Source: Homarus americanus (lineage: Eukaryota; Arthropoda; Malacostraca; Decapoda; Nephropidae). Taken from it: DNA of 64,000 nt. The stretch is taken from positions 6,474,518 through 6,538,517 of the forward strand of contig NW_024737068.1 in NCBI RefSeq assembly GCF_018991925.1, given 5' to 3'. The notes below the pieces were generated by a model. The model was not told where the DNA came from and did no database searches. It saw only the letters and a program-made list of their open reading frames with translations. The stretch's first letter is position 1, and each line of letters begins with the position of its first letter. Positions 23,561 to 34,740 of this stretch are shown here, in pieces. The translations under genes and the position numbers were made by a program.

Positions 23561-24980
23561 AACCATCATCAACTGCCAGCCACCATAAGAGGATAGCCGC
23601 CACAGTCCTAAACCCCCCCCCCCGCCGCTCAAGCCGCCAACAAAACCACTGTAAGAACCCTGTCAGCCTTTCCCTACTCCGCCAGTCACCACCAAAGCCT
23701 CCACAAACAATCTATTATCCTCCATGAGCCACCACGATAAGCCTGTGCGTCTTCGTCAGCCGCTACACGCGTGTACATAAATACTTTACTTGGCAGAATG
23801 AAGAGGATATGTGAGCGCGCGCGCGTGTGAGGCAAGAGGATGGGTGTGTGTTCTAAAGGGGAAAATAAGTAACAGAATTCAAATGAGCATCTCCACCTTA
23901 CTCAACCTATACACAAATAAGGATAACATCCAAAAATTCACTCAAATGAGACGATGTTTAGAGAGATGACTAAACTGTAACAGTCAGGGTAACTACAAGG
24001 TTACACAGGCAAAAATACTGAACAGGCAAGCACAAGAACACGTAGCCTGCATGAGAACTAAAGCAACAATCAAAACACAAACTCTAAAACCCTATTACTG
24101 ATACACACACTGACACACTTTATGTATATGGAAATGCTATACTGTACTTTCCCTTCGTGTCACAACTACTGTATATATTTTTAATAATAAAACATAAGTT
24201 GTTTGTTATTGTCATGGTCACGTTGACTGCTAGTCTGTTTTAGAACCTGATTCTTATTATACTCCACGAACGTAAAACATAATGGATAGCTGGTTAGCTA
24301 TTCCTAAGAAGACGTTTTTCCCCATCGACGTTTATACTCATGATCCCTCCCAGCAAGTCCCGCTTTCGAACACAGTTGTCAATGCGTTTTTTATTCCACT
24401 TTTTCCTGGCAAGCTCAATCTTGGATTAGTCTGTGTAAATCAACTCGAGTAATTTGCCAGACCTTTGTCAACTAAAGGTTATCCTTGAATGAGTAACAGT
24501 TGGTTTGTTTGTGATTTCTGTCATTGCGAGAGTAGCGATCGCTGGCAACTCAGGGGTATATGAACCACTGCAGAGTAGAGAGTCGTCCTCTGTGACGTTT
24601 CCTCTCCAACTTGTCTACAGGTACAAGGGGGGGGCTTAATTGAAAACCCACCGGTCGCTCCGAGCAGGTGGATATTCAGCAATGATCATTATAAGGACGA
24701 TGGCGCTGACTCGGCATGATTAATGTGCTCACTCTACCTCATGGAGCTAGACCCCAGACTCGCCATGTGTCTGGCTTCCACCAATCACAGCAACGGTCGT
24801 GCGCCCCAGTGTCCTACCCTGGGATGCATTCCTGGCATTTATGGCCCACAGTGTTTGAGGTATATGCTTGGGGATAATTAATTGGAAATAATTATCCCAT
24901 GTTGGGTAGTGGACCCAGGTATGAGTTGGCTTCAGTAATAACATGTTGAGTACCGAAGGGACCATATGTAAGTTGGTCAT
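23561..24980. other. Unique sequence, no gene recognised
   Basis: Includes a run of ten C near 23,612, CGCGCGCGCG near 23,815 and a hairpin-like GGATAATTA / TAATTATCC near 24,871-24,899. It is the left flank of the TCAT-bounded LTR element. Confidence 0.5.
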
Positions 24981-25751
24981 TGTTACGCCGTCTCTTAATT
25001 TACTTAAATATCCAGGTTCTAGGCGTAACCAAACAAAAAGTGAAGTAAATTAAAAGAGAATAAAAATAAATAAAATAAACCTTTAAGAATTTAATTGATT
25101 AAATATTAACACAATAAAGAGCCTCGTAGGCTGTCACAACAAATTGATTCACCATAGAAACTTTTAAGACACAAGTGATACAAAACATCGAAACATCAAA
25201 ATAATAAAAATAAAGCATTGGATTACGTTAACACTGCATAAACATGTAAAAACTATCACTGAAATTAACTAACGTGAAACAACACTGAATTACTTGAATA
25301 CAACTAGGCAAATACTGATGGACACAAACAGAGACATAAATAGGTACTCACATATATATATATACCACATTGGTGGCGACAGGAACAACACAAATAAATT
25401 AAGTTTAAATAACAAGTGACACTCAAAGGATGTGGACTGTATGACAAGAGGACTGAACTGACTCAAGTCAGTTGGTGGGTCCTATATACAAGGTCGGCTC
25501 CCGCCACGCGACCCGCCGGTGGGTCGTTTAACGATGCAGATGGTCGTTAGAGAACAAAGAATGCTGGTTACAATACAAAATGAAGAAATAAGATGGGCTT
25601 GAACAAATAATGAGTTAAAACCTTAACAGCACAGGGTAAGGTGACTAGAATATATAATAGTAAATTTAACAAATCATTACAGGAATAATATGGAACATGG
25701 GAGCACGTTATATTTATAAAAAAATAAAAAAAATACGACACGGTCGTAACA
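24981..25751 (-). repeat. 3' LTR of the GMR1-like element
   Basis: 771 bp, closely similar to the partner LTR at 28,616-29,372. Differences include small indels in GA/TA-rich stretches (TATATATATATA against TATATA near 25,350) and a few substitutions. It starts TGTTACGCCGTCTC and ends CGGTCGTAACA. Confidence 0.93.
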
Positions 25752-25765
25752 CTTCCCCCATAAAA
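25752..25765 (-). promoter_or_regulatory. Polypurine tract of the GMR1-like element
   Basis: On the minus strand TTTTATGGGGGAAG lies immediately before the 3' LTR, the usual position of the plus-strand primer in LTR elements. Confidence 0.65.
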
Positions 25766-26594
25766 TAAAATTTTGCTTGCACAAATTTTGATATGACAAG
25801 TGTTCCGACACCTTGAAGTCCAACAAAAAATATTATCCTTCAACAAATCAGTAAGGGGTAGTGCCAACTCGGCAAAATACAAATATATCTCTGGTAATAA
25901 CCCACACAACCCAAAAATCTGCGGACTTGTCGTTTGTTACATAGAACAGGCATCTGAGAAATAGTGTCACACCTTGCTGTGGGAGGAGCAAGTTTCCAAC
26001 CTAATTACATGTCTCAGATACAAAAGTTGAGCACAAACAAATTCTGACTTAGCAAAGTTTATAACAAACAAGTCCTACATATCCTAACTCAGTGAAGAGA
26101 GCGTCTAGCTGACATACTGTAAATGGTCTGACCAATTGTCAGAAAAAAAAATTACATCTAAATATACTACACAACCAAGACAATTGGCTGACTCGTAACC
26201 TCAGCCTTTGAAAGGTAGCAGGGGCATTGCAAAGCCCAAAAGGCATAACATTAAATTTATAGTTCTTACCTAATGCCACAAAACTGGATATGTCTTTAAC
26301 ACAACGGGTCAATGGTACTTGCCAAAACCCTCGAAGGCAATCAATCTTAGAGAGGAACTTGGCGTTCCCGATTGCTTCGATGCAGTCGTCGACTCTTGGT
26401 AGAGGGAAGCTGTCCTTGCTGGTGACGGCGTTGACCGTGAGGAAGTCAATGCAGAATCGAAGAGTGCCGTCCTTCTTTGGTACTAGAGTGACTGGTGAGC
26501 ACGACTCGCTGGTAGGGAGCCTGCTTGATAGGCTTAGCAGAACCAACACCATGCACCACGGCATTGGTACAGCCAGGCCTGTCTTGGAAGACAA
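25766..26594 (-). pseudogene. Reverse transcriptase relic (gypsy type)
   Basis: The first part (from 26,594) has PVTLVPKKDGTLRFCIDFLTVN, FPLPRVDDCIEAIGNAKF, SKIDCLRGFWQVPL and FNVMPFGLCNAPATFQRL, gypsy RT motifs in order. The reading frame then breaks; the catalytic YLDD region near 26,148-26,172 reads YLDV followed by a run of nine T. A last segment (from about 25,909) has YFAELALPLTDLLK and a CWTS-like end, the RT connection region. RNase H motifs are absent before the polypurine tract. Confidence 0.82.
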
Positions 26595-26745
26595 GAGGAT
26601 GTTGTTGGATGGCGGTCAGCACGTCAACTCTGGTGTCCCGGTAGACGATGTAGCTTCTGCTACTCCACGGAGTTGGACTGCCAAACCCTGACTGATGACA
26701 GGGCGAGTGGACTTGCCCTTTCTTTTTCCTCTTCTTTCTCACCGT

Positions 26746-27765
26746 CTACCAATTAAGTGTCAACGGCACACTCGGGAACTGGATCATCAGCAACAAATGG
26801 GGGTAGTGGCGTGTGTGGTACAGCTTGATGGTGTTGACGCGACATAAGCGCTGTAGTCGGCACCTGTCAGGGGTAGAGATAATATAATTCTTGGGGCTCA
26901 CCTTCTTCACCACTCTATATGGCCCACTGAACTTCGCATGGAGTGGCTGTCCATGTCTCAGCAAGAGAATGAGAACTTTATCTATCTGGAACTGTGTCTG
27001 GCCCGCTTGTCGTACCATGTCTTGGTCTGCGACTGCTTAAGTGGTCTGCGGCAAGGCTCCAACATCTTAGAAGCTTCTAACATCTACTAAACGTAATACA
27101 TTTATGCTCTCTTCACTACTCCCTAACAATGAACTATTCCCAACTCTGTTAGGGCTTCCTTGAAAACTTTTCCTACAAAATATGAAGCCCCCTCCGTTTG
27201 AACATGGTACGGCAAACCGAAGTGACTAAACAGGTCAAACAAACATTTAACAAGGGCCTCAGCAGTAATTTTCCTAAGAGGTACAGCATACAAGTACCTA
27301 GTGGAGGTATTAAGGACTAAATAAATATTCAAACCCTCTAGAAGTTTTAGGCAGAGGGCCTACAATAACACACTGTACTGTTGTAAAGGGCTCAGGTACG
27401 TGAGGTACTCTTACAAGTGGAAAAGGTGGAATAGCCCGATTGGCTTTGCCTACCTTTTGACAAAAATGACAATACTTACAATATTTAGTGACATCTCTCC
27501 TCATACCTGGCCAATTGAACTTTCTGGCCAGCCTGTTGAACGTCTTTCGGACACCTTGATGTCCAGAAAAGCGACCGTCATGGGCCAGAGCTAGAACATG
27601 TTGTCTGTAAGTGTGTGGGAGGACTATTTGAGTGATAGACGCCCAGTCCGCGTCTTCCTCTGACATAGTCGGTGGGAGCCATCGGCAGCACAAAACACAG
27701 TCTTGACTTAAATATCTCGTGGTAGGGCCTGAATCATTGGCAGGATCGGACACCAGGTCAAACAA
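26746..27765 (-). pseudogene. Integrase relic (HHCC, DDE-like, GPY)
   Basis: Three successive frames. 27,765-27,310 has the zinc-binding block HDGRFSGHQGVRKTF ... YCKYCHFCQ and VGPLPKTSRG, with the first catalytic Asp apparently lost (VQCVIVGPLP). 27,332-27,123 continues the core (TSTRYLYAVPLRKITAEALV, VQTEGASYF), again without the expected Asp. 27,018-26,746 carries the C-terminal module with FSGPYRVVKKVSPKNY. It lies upstream (in transcription) of the RT relic. Confidence 0.82.
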
Positions 27766-28084
27766 GAGCCGTAAAGAAACTGTTTGCTCTTGCGCAGCTA
27801 TTAAAGCAACTCACCCGGTCACAGCATTAACTGCGGAAAAAATGTCTTGGGAAGCAATTGGGTTAGCAAAACGTCTTTCTAAGGACAGTGAATTATCTAC
27901 ATCAGGAGTTACATTATGATCATTAGTCATTAACAAAAAACGAGTCACAGCACACAAGGAAAAACACCGGGCATATCATCTTCAAGCTGTTGCAGCAAAT
28001 CGTTACCGAGTATGAGGTCCACTCTTTAGCAACAAGGAGACTTGACACGTACTAACACAGGCAGCTCGTGCTCACCGGCTACGT

Positions 28085-28357
28085 TTAGCTATACCTGAAA
28101 AACCAAAGGAGCTGCACCTTTACCCCAAAGGGCGCCCAAAACGACGTTTTGTCAGTCTTCCTCACCGCAACAACACCCTCTTTGATGAGAGTTTGGAGAC
28201 AACCCGAGTCTCTCAAAATAGTGACTGGTGTTTCAACACCGTGCCTTGTGACAAAAAGGGACGAAGGTACCAACGTCTGGGTCCTTCCCAAAACTCTCCT
28301 GGAAAAGATCAAAGTCTCGTGAGGCGAGAACCGAAACTGCAACCTCTCGTGCTTCAC
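28085..28357 (-). pseudogene. Aspartic protease relic
   Basis: Frame with VTILRDSGCLQTLIKEGVV. DSG (28,202-28,210) takes the place of the catalytic DTG/DSG of retroelement proteases. It follows the zinc knuckle in transcription order, as expected for a gag-protease junction. Confidence 0.6.
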
Positions 28358-28381
28358 CTTATTTGGCTACGGCCTTGTCCA

Positions 28382-28423
28382 ACAAAAATACGCCTTATGA
28401 CCCGGCTTTCCACAGAAACTACA
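28382..28423 (-). other. Gag CCHC zinc knuckle relic
   Basis: The minus-strand frame gives CSFCGKPGHKAYFC, exactly C-X2-C-X4-H-X4-C, the nucleocapsid zinc knuckle. Confidence 0.8.
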
Positions 28424-28592
28424 ATTAAATTAGAAAATTAGGACGCCCCATTAGGTGGCGAACGAGTCCATCTCCTCTTGCCATGTACAAAATTATTACG
28501 CACAGAATTACCATTGTTAGTCCTACCATGCCTCAAAACAAATCCATCAGCATACTTAAAAAAAAATCACAAGTGTCAAAATGTCGTTAGTG

Positions 28593-28610
28593 AATCCTGG
28601 CAAGGTCGCC
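28593..28610 (-). promoter_or_regulatory. Primer-binding site of the GMR1-like element
   Basis: Five nucleotides after the 5' LTR on the minus strand, TGGCGACCTTGCCAGG begins with TGG, complementary to a tRNA CCA end. The tRNA is not assigned. Confidence 0.6.
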
Positions 28611-28615
28611 AAAAC

Positions 28616-29372
28616 TGTTACGCCGTCTCTTAATTTACTTAAATATCCAGGTTCCTGGCGTAACCAAACAAAACGTGAAGTAAATTAACAATAAAAATAA
28701 ATAAAGTAAACCTTTAAGAATTTAATTGATTAAATATTAACACAATAAAGAGCCTCGTAGGCTGTCACAACAAATTGCTTCACCGTCTTAACTTTTAAGA
28801 CACAAGTGATACAAAACCTCGAAACATCAAAAGAATAAAAATAAAGCATTGGATTACGTTAACACTGCATAAACATGTAAAAACTATCACAAATTAACTA
28901 ACGTGAAACAACACTGAATTACTTGAATACAACTAGGCAAATACTGATGGACACAGATACATAAATAGGTACTCACATATATATACCACATTGGTGGCGA
29001 CAGGAACAACACAAATAAATTAAGTTTAAATAACAAGTGACACTCAAAGGATGTGTACTGTATGACAAGAAGACTGAACTGACTCAAGTCAGTTGGTGGG
29101 TCCTATATATAAGGTCGGCTCCCGCCACGCGACCCGCCGGTGGGTCGTTTAACGATGCAGATGGTCGTTAGAGAACAAAGAATGCTGGTTACAATACAAA
29201 ATGAAGAAATAAGATGGGCTTGAACAAATAATGACAGTTAAAACCTTAACAACACAGGGTAAGGTGACTAGAATATATAATAGTAAATTTAACACATCAT
29301 TACAGGAATAATATGGAACATGGGAGCATGTTATATATAAAAAAATAGAAAAAATACGACACGGTCGTAACA
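28616..29372 (-). repeat. 5' LTR of the GMR1-like element
   Basis: 757 bp partner of 24,981-25,751. Upstream in transcription it is flanked by TCAT (29,373-29,376). Confidence 0.93.
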
Positions 29373-31060
29373 TCATGTATGTAATGAAATGTATCACCAG
29401 TAACGTGGGTGAAGGAAGTACCCACTGGGATGGGCAGTTGAGAGAAGCCAGGAGTTGTCATGTAACTATGTACTGTAATGTAACACCAGTAAGGTTGTGT
29501 GTAGAAAGAGTAAAGGATCTGAGTAATTGCAGTTGAGTAAGCCGAGGAGTTGCACCTTGGAGTGGTATGTTGATAATATATTTTTCCCTTTGTATTTCAT
29601 ATTAATTAACCTGTTCTTTGAATATTTTAGGAGTGTTCATTTTTCACCACAGTAGTTCACCTTTACTTCCGTCCAAGTGACTTGATATCAGAATTACTAT
29701 ACCAACGTGCCGGCCCTCGCCATGCTACCAAAAGGAACTGAGGTTATGTGGTAACCAGTGAACGTAAGTAGGTAAGATAAGGGTGGGCAGTGTGAGTAGG
29801 AATCGCCGCCCTTACATTATCTTTTCAGTTTTACGAATCAGGTATCTATCATTAAGAAATGGGTACCACATAATACGAAATGGGATACAGTACATTTTTT
29901 CCATTGAAATTAAATATTATTATTAATTTAGCCATATTATCAAAGTCTCTCTGTAATCAATGAGTAGCAAGTTGATCTCTTTGGGATTCACATTTTTTTT
30001 TACCCACTGAGTGGCAGCGGTTTCTCTCAGCAGAATAAAATTGTCGAAGGTTAGCCAGAACAAAATACAAAAAAATAACTTACTAAGTAAATGAATGTTT
30101 TTACTTTGACGCACAATCACCAGAAAACAGAAGAAAATCGTGTATTATGTACTGATGAACATACACTCAGTACTCAAATAAAGATGTGCTGTAGGACCCC
30201 TGACAGTGCCACATCTAACACTGGGGGTCATGCCACCAGCTGCCACCTACTCCCTCAATATCGTCGAGGAAGGATGAACAACTACGTCAGTTCAACACCG
30301 GTGGGAAAATACCATCCGACACCCACTAACTTTACACCAGGGGCCCGCCCGATACAAAAGGATTTACAATAGAGTATCTTCCAGCTGACACTAAGATAAC
30401 CCTCGAGGTTGCAATCCCTCCCTCTCAATCAGAGTACCGTCCTCATACATGAGGGTAGGTGACCACAGTCCTACACTCTAAACGTTCTTGAGCTGACCAA
30501 TCCTTCCGAAATACACAAAATTTTCCACCTGTATAAGTTCCCTGTTGCCTACTATAATTTTAATGTAAGGATTTATTTCCAATTTGGAAATAACCATTAG
30601 TTTAGTCTACAGCATTTACTCGTAAACCATATTTTTCGCCCTTTTTCCCCACTAATCTTTTAACGAGTTCTTATATTTTGTCTGCTTTGGAAAGGAGTAA
30701 TATTTGTACATACCGTCTCACCGTGGAGTACACTCGAACACCCACCCCATCATCAGTAACTTAGTTATTACAAGTTAAAAAAACTAATTTGTTTGTATTC
30801 TTGGTTGAATTCCAAGTTTTTCTTTCAGTTATAATCACTTAATTATACGTAATACCTAGATACCCCAAAATACACTGTTTTTCAATACTTGTTCACCAGT
30901 ATCAATGTTTACATGTGGTTACATGGGACGTCATGTTCCAATGCGCGGCCATACGTCTACTGGTTCAGTTTATTTAATGTAGATGATACCAGGTTTGAAA
31001 ACTTAACTGAGTAATGTCATCTAAATTGCTTATAACTCACCTCTTGCCCGCCTTTAGTAT
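29373..31060. other. Unique AT-rich sequence, no gene recognised
   Basis: Right flank of the GMR1-like element. It shows partial internal duplication (CACCAGTAACGTGGGTG / CACCAGTAAGGTTGTGTG and GAAGCCAGGAGTTG / AAGCCGAGGAGTTG at 29,395-29,560). The remainder has no ORF or repeat that I can identify. Confidence 0.45.
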
Positions 31061-31237
31061 TGTAGTGGATTTCTCCCCTACAAACGCTGTTTGTCGCTGA
31101 GTAGCCGACCCCACGAATTCCCCAGTGTATGCCTCGTGGTCTAGGTTAACCAGCGCCGCCTTACATGACGGAGGTCAACTACTAAGCCACGCCTACCTCC
31201 GCTATTTAAGACCTGACCTCGTGGTGACCGATCTCTA

Positions 31238-31468
31238 CCAACAGGAGGGACAATAGTAAAAAACTGTGAAGGAGGGATATACAAGTGGACATATCAAGAA
31301 AAATCCCTAAGTGAAGATTACGTCTGGTCACTAATTACTACGGACAAACTAAAGATTACGACCAAAGACTTTAAAATAGTAGACCCGTCAGAGTTTAGAA
31401 GAGTCAGAAGCGGGAAACAGGATGATAGGTCTCCACTTCAACAGTCACAATCCAAGTATAAGAAATAA
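31238..31468 (+). pseudogene. ORF1 C-terminal remnant of the LINE
   Basis: A frame without ATG runs from the insertion boundary to a TAA at 31,466-31,468 (about 77 codons, hydrophilic, including YKWTYQEKSLSEDYVW and a basic glutamine-rich end). The stop overlaps the ORF2 start as TAATG. That arrangement is known from LINEs such as SART1, where ORF2 is translated by stop-start coupling; here it is inferred from position only. The N-terminal part was lost by 5' truncation. Confidence 0.6.
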
Positions 31469-32892
31469 TGGACAATAGACAAACAGTAAGAACTTTAAGA
31501 ATAATACAACACAACGTAAGAAACTGGAAGACCGAGAGAATTAACCTAAGTAATATATATCAAGAAATTGACCCTGACATTATACTAATAAACAGTCACG
31601 GTGAGACAGAAAACAACAACATAAAACTCTTTAACTATTATGTAAACCAAAGAAATAAATCGGGCGAGAAAAATGACGGAGTAGCTATAGCGGTTAAAAG
31701 AAACTTAAAATTTAAACTAATTGATGACTTCCAGGATGAATTTCTAGCAATAAAAATAAATACAACTCAAGGAGACGTAATTATTGCTACTACTTATCTC
31801 CCACCGAGACGACCCTACTTACCTATAGAAGACCTATTAAAATTGGCTAATAATAGTCATCCGATGTACATCTTAGGAGACTTTAACGCCAGACATAGGA
31901 TTTTTGACAATACAAATAATAACGTAGTGGGAAACGCCCTTAATCAATTAATAAATTTAGGGAAAATCAATCATCTGGGTCCTAACTTTCCAACCTGGAG
32001 AAATCACAATACACAATCGACACCAGACAAAATTTTTACCAACAACAAAGCCTTTTTCAATTACCATATAATACAGGGACCTCTTACAGGCAGTGACCAT
32101 CTGCCAATTATACTAACACTGTCAACAAGCCCCATACAGATACCAATAAAAAAGAGACTGAAAATGAGTAAAACAGACTGGGACAGCTTCAAAGACGACT
32201 TAAGTAATCACCACTCGATTAACCTACAAGGGAAAACAACAGAAGATATAGACTCAGAAATGGACAGACTGCACTCAGCAATAAAAACATCTATAACCAA
32301 ACACACTCCTACTTCACACTTTAGAACATTACCCAACAACAGACTACCAGAAGAAGTTAAATTAATCCAGACCTATTACAATGAAATAAACAGGTATATG
32401 GAAAGACACGGCAGTAACAGATGGCTATATACGACACAGATAGCACTACAGATAAAATTAAGAGACGCATGTAAGGAAGCAAACAATAAAAAATGGAATG
32501 ATATTATAATGGCGGCTGACATGACTAAAGACACAAAAACATTTTGGACTTCCATAAACAAGATGATGGGGCACAACAAGCAAAAAACACCATACATTAA
32601 AGACCAAAATGGAACAAAATTGCACGAGGAAAATGAACAAGAGTCAGCATTCAAAAGGGAATGGGTAAAAGTTTTTAAAATATCAGATGAGGAAAATGAA
32701 GATTTTGATAGTGAACACGAGGAAAGGATAGAAGAAGAAATGGGAAGACAAATACATAGAATCACCCCAAGGCAATATATAGACTATAACTTATTACCTA
32801 ATAATCAAATAATAACCATGGGAGAAATGATGCACTGTCTGAGGAATTTAAGGAAAAAGCCCCTGGGCTCACAGGTATTACACGAAATATGA
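31468..32892 (+). pseudogene. LINE ORF2, endonuclease and linker (474 codons)
   Basis: Starts at the ATG of the TAATG overlap with ORF1. Residues 10-230 form an APE-type endonuclease: IIQHNVRNW near the start, ILINSHGE, VAIAVKR, an LGDFNARH catalytic block (31,873-31,896), TPDKIF and GSDHLPI with the final catalytic His. The region to residue 460 is a basic linker leading to the RT fingers (MMHCLRNLRKK). The frame is then lost in GGAAAAAGCCCC (32,850-32,861), and the expected proline-glycine RT entry motif continues in the -1 frame. In an intact element it would nick AT-rich target DNA. Confidence 0.85.
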
Positions 32893-33584
32893 TCATGAAT
32901 CTACCTGAAAACATTTTAAATACACTATTAAACATTTATAACGCATGCTTAATAACTGGTTACTTTCCAGACAAACTAAAATATGCTAAAATGATATTTA
33001 TTCCTAAGGAGGGTAAGGACAATAAGGAAATATTAAACTACAGGCCAATATCTTTATTAGAAATTACCGGGAAACTATTGGAAAAAATATTAAATTCAAG
33101 ACTTATAGCCTTTTTAACACAACATGGGAAAACTAACAACAGACAACATGGATTTATGCCCAATAGAAATACCCTAACTGCAATAGCTACAATAACGGAA
33201 ATAATTGCAATAGAAAAAAGCAAGGGTAACCAGATCAATATAATTTTAAGGGATGTTTCTAAGGCTTTTGATAAAGTTTGGCATTTAGGCTTGAAATATA
33301 AAATATTAAAACTGGGACTTAACGAATACTTGCTAAGAATATTGTGTAACTATTTAGATGATAGGAGAGCACAAATTCAAATTGGAAACTTTTTGGGAAC
33401 TATGTTTAATCTTGAGAGTGGAGTACCTCAAGGAGGATGCCTTTCTCCAACACTATATACAATTTATACTTCAGACACACCTCAACCTACCCCCTTTAGC
33501 GAATATGTAATGTTTGCTGATGATATTACTCAAATAGTATCATACCAGGAAAATCAACTCAATTTATGGCACTCTACACGGTAA
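32889..33584 (+). pseudogene. LINE ORF2, reverse transcriptase core
   Basis: Continues ORF2 in the -1 frame. Contains NYRPISLLEITGKLLEKIL, QHGFMPNRNT, DVSKAFDKVWH (motif A Asp present), SGVPQGGCLSPTLYTIY and the catalytic MFADDITQI. Motif spacing is that of a Jockey/CR1-type RT. It ends by another frame break near 33,560-33,585. All catalytic motifs are intact, so the damage is limited to single-base frame changes. Confidence 0.88.
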
Positions 33585-33907
33585 GAGCGATAAAAAACAT
33601 AAATGATTTTGAGAAAAAATGGAAAATCAGGACAAATAAGAACAAATTCAAGATAATACCAATAGCCAAGATTAAAACAAGTCCAGTAATAGTCGACCAG
33701 GAACTATACCCATACGACACTGAAGGCAGGATGCTTGGATTAAAACTAACAAAAAGAGGATATATAACATACTTAAAAGATAAAGAACGACAGGCAAGAA
33801 TAAGATTATCAAAAATAAAACGCTTTAAGAACTTAGCATTAATAACAAGAGAAAGATATATATTGCCCTTGTCAAATCAATTATGGACTACCCACCCATC
33901 CCATTGA
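33566..33907 (+). pseudogene. LINE ORF2, RT thumb region
   Basis: Third frame of ORF2: INDFEKKWKIRTNKNKFKII then LGLKLTKRGYITYLKDK, as in Jockey-type thumb regions. It breaks near TATATATTGCCC, where the downstream continuation again moves by -1. Confidence 0.75.
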
Positions 33908-34218
33908 ACACCCTTAGTAAAACGTGCATTAAAAGGTTACAAACAGTACAAAATATAGCCCTTAGATTTATATATAACATAAAATATACAGACCACATCA
34001 GTAATGAACAGCTACACAAGAGAGCAAATCTCTTAGCAATCAATGTAGATATACACAACAAAGCTGTAAATATTTGGAAAAAAGTGACTGAACTTAACAC
34101 AGAAACATATCAAAACTGGATAAATAATATAGACAACGAAGAATTCCAAGAACACAGTTGGTTTAAATCAGCCAGGAAGAAAGTAATTGAACCATCTCCT
34201 GCCCCAATATACATATAA
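33883..34218 (+). pseudogene. LINE ORF2, C-terminal region
   Basis: Fourth frame: MDYPPIPLNTLSKTCIKRLQ, VQNIALRFIYN and a SWFKSARKK end followed by TAA at 34,216-34,218. It matches the usual C-terminus of Jockey-type ORF2 proteins. Confidence 0.75.
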
Positions 34219-34740
34219 AACATTAATAGAGAGAATAAAAGATGAGAGTGACCTACCAGCTCCACAAGAACCTGGCAGGCCTCTCCATACAGTGTACCTT
34301 TAGACTAACATAACTAATATTTAACAATTAACATTTAACATTGAACTAACATCTTAGTAAAAAAAAAAAAATGTGATTATCCTCCCAGCTACACAAGGAC
34401 CTGGGCGGGCTCACTAACTCCGAAAAAAAAAATAAAATAATAATAATAATAATAATAATAATGTGATTACCCTCCCAGCTACATCAGCCAGGAAGAAGTA
34501 ATTGAACCACCTCCTGCCCCAATATACACATTTACACATAAAACATTAATAGAGGAATAAAGATGAGAGTGACCAACCAGCTCCACTAAGAACCTGGCAG
34601 GCCTCTCCATACAGTGTACCTTTAGACTAACACAACTAACACTTAACTAACACCTCAAAAAAAAAAAAATGTGACTACCCTCCCAGTTACACAAGGACCT
34701 GGGCGGGCTCACTAACTCCAACAATAACAAAAATAATAAT
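34165..34740 (+). repeat. Duplicated 3' end of the LINE
   Basis: The stretch from CAGCCAGGAAGAAAGTAATT (about 34,170) through the poly-A-like run and GACCTGGGCGGGCTCACTAA (to about 34,422) recurs from 34,487 to about 34,722, including the last ORF2 codons. The first copy ends in (AAT)n near 34,437-34,461. Both carry a CCCAG...CTGGG stem. It is either a tandem duplication or a two-template insertion. Confidence 0.8.

Larger units (their letters stand above)
24981..29372 (-). mobile_element. Decayed LTR retrotransposon, GMR1-like domain order
   Basis: Two LTRs (24,981-25,751 and 28,616-29,372) start TGTTACG and end CGTAACA, flanked by the 4-bp duplication TCAT (24,977-24,980 and 29,373-29,376). 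Coding relics are on the minus strand in the order CCHC zinc knuckle, DSG protease, HHCC/DDE integrase with GPY module, then reverse transcriptase and connection. RNase H seems cut off before the 3' LTR. Sequence motifs are Ty3/gypsy-type, but integrase precedes reverse transcriptase as in copia; this combination defines the GMR1 group. Stops and frameshifts and altered catalytic residues mean it is dead. Confidence 0.9.

Noticed and set aside
24981..29372. Copia-type element because integrase precedes reverse transcriptase
   Set aside because: The RT and integrase motifs (FGLCNAPATFQ, HHCC spacing, GPY module) are gypsy-type; GMR1-like order explains both.
32850..32861. Programmed frameshift in the Jockey-like LINE ORF2
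   Set aside because: GGAAAAAGCCCC is not a canonical X XXY YYZ heptamer in phase, and two further -1 breaks downstream argue for decay or assembly errors.
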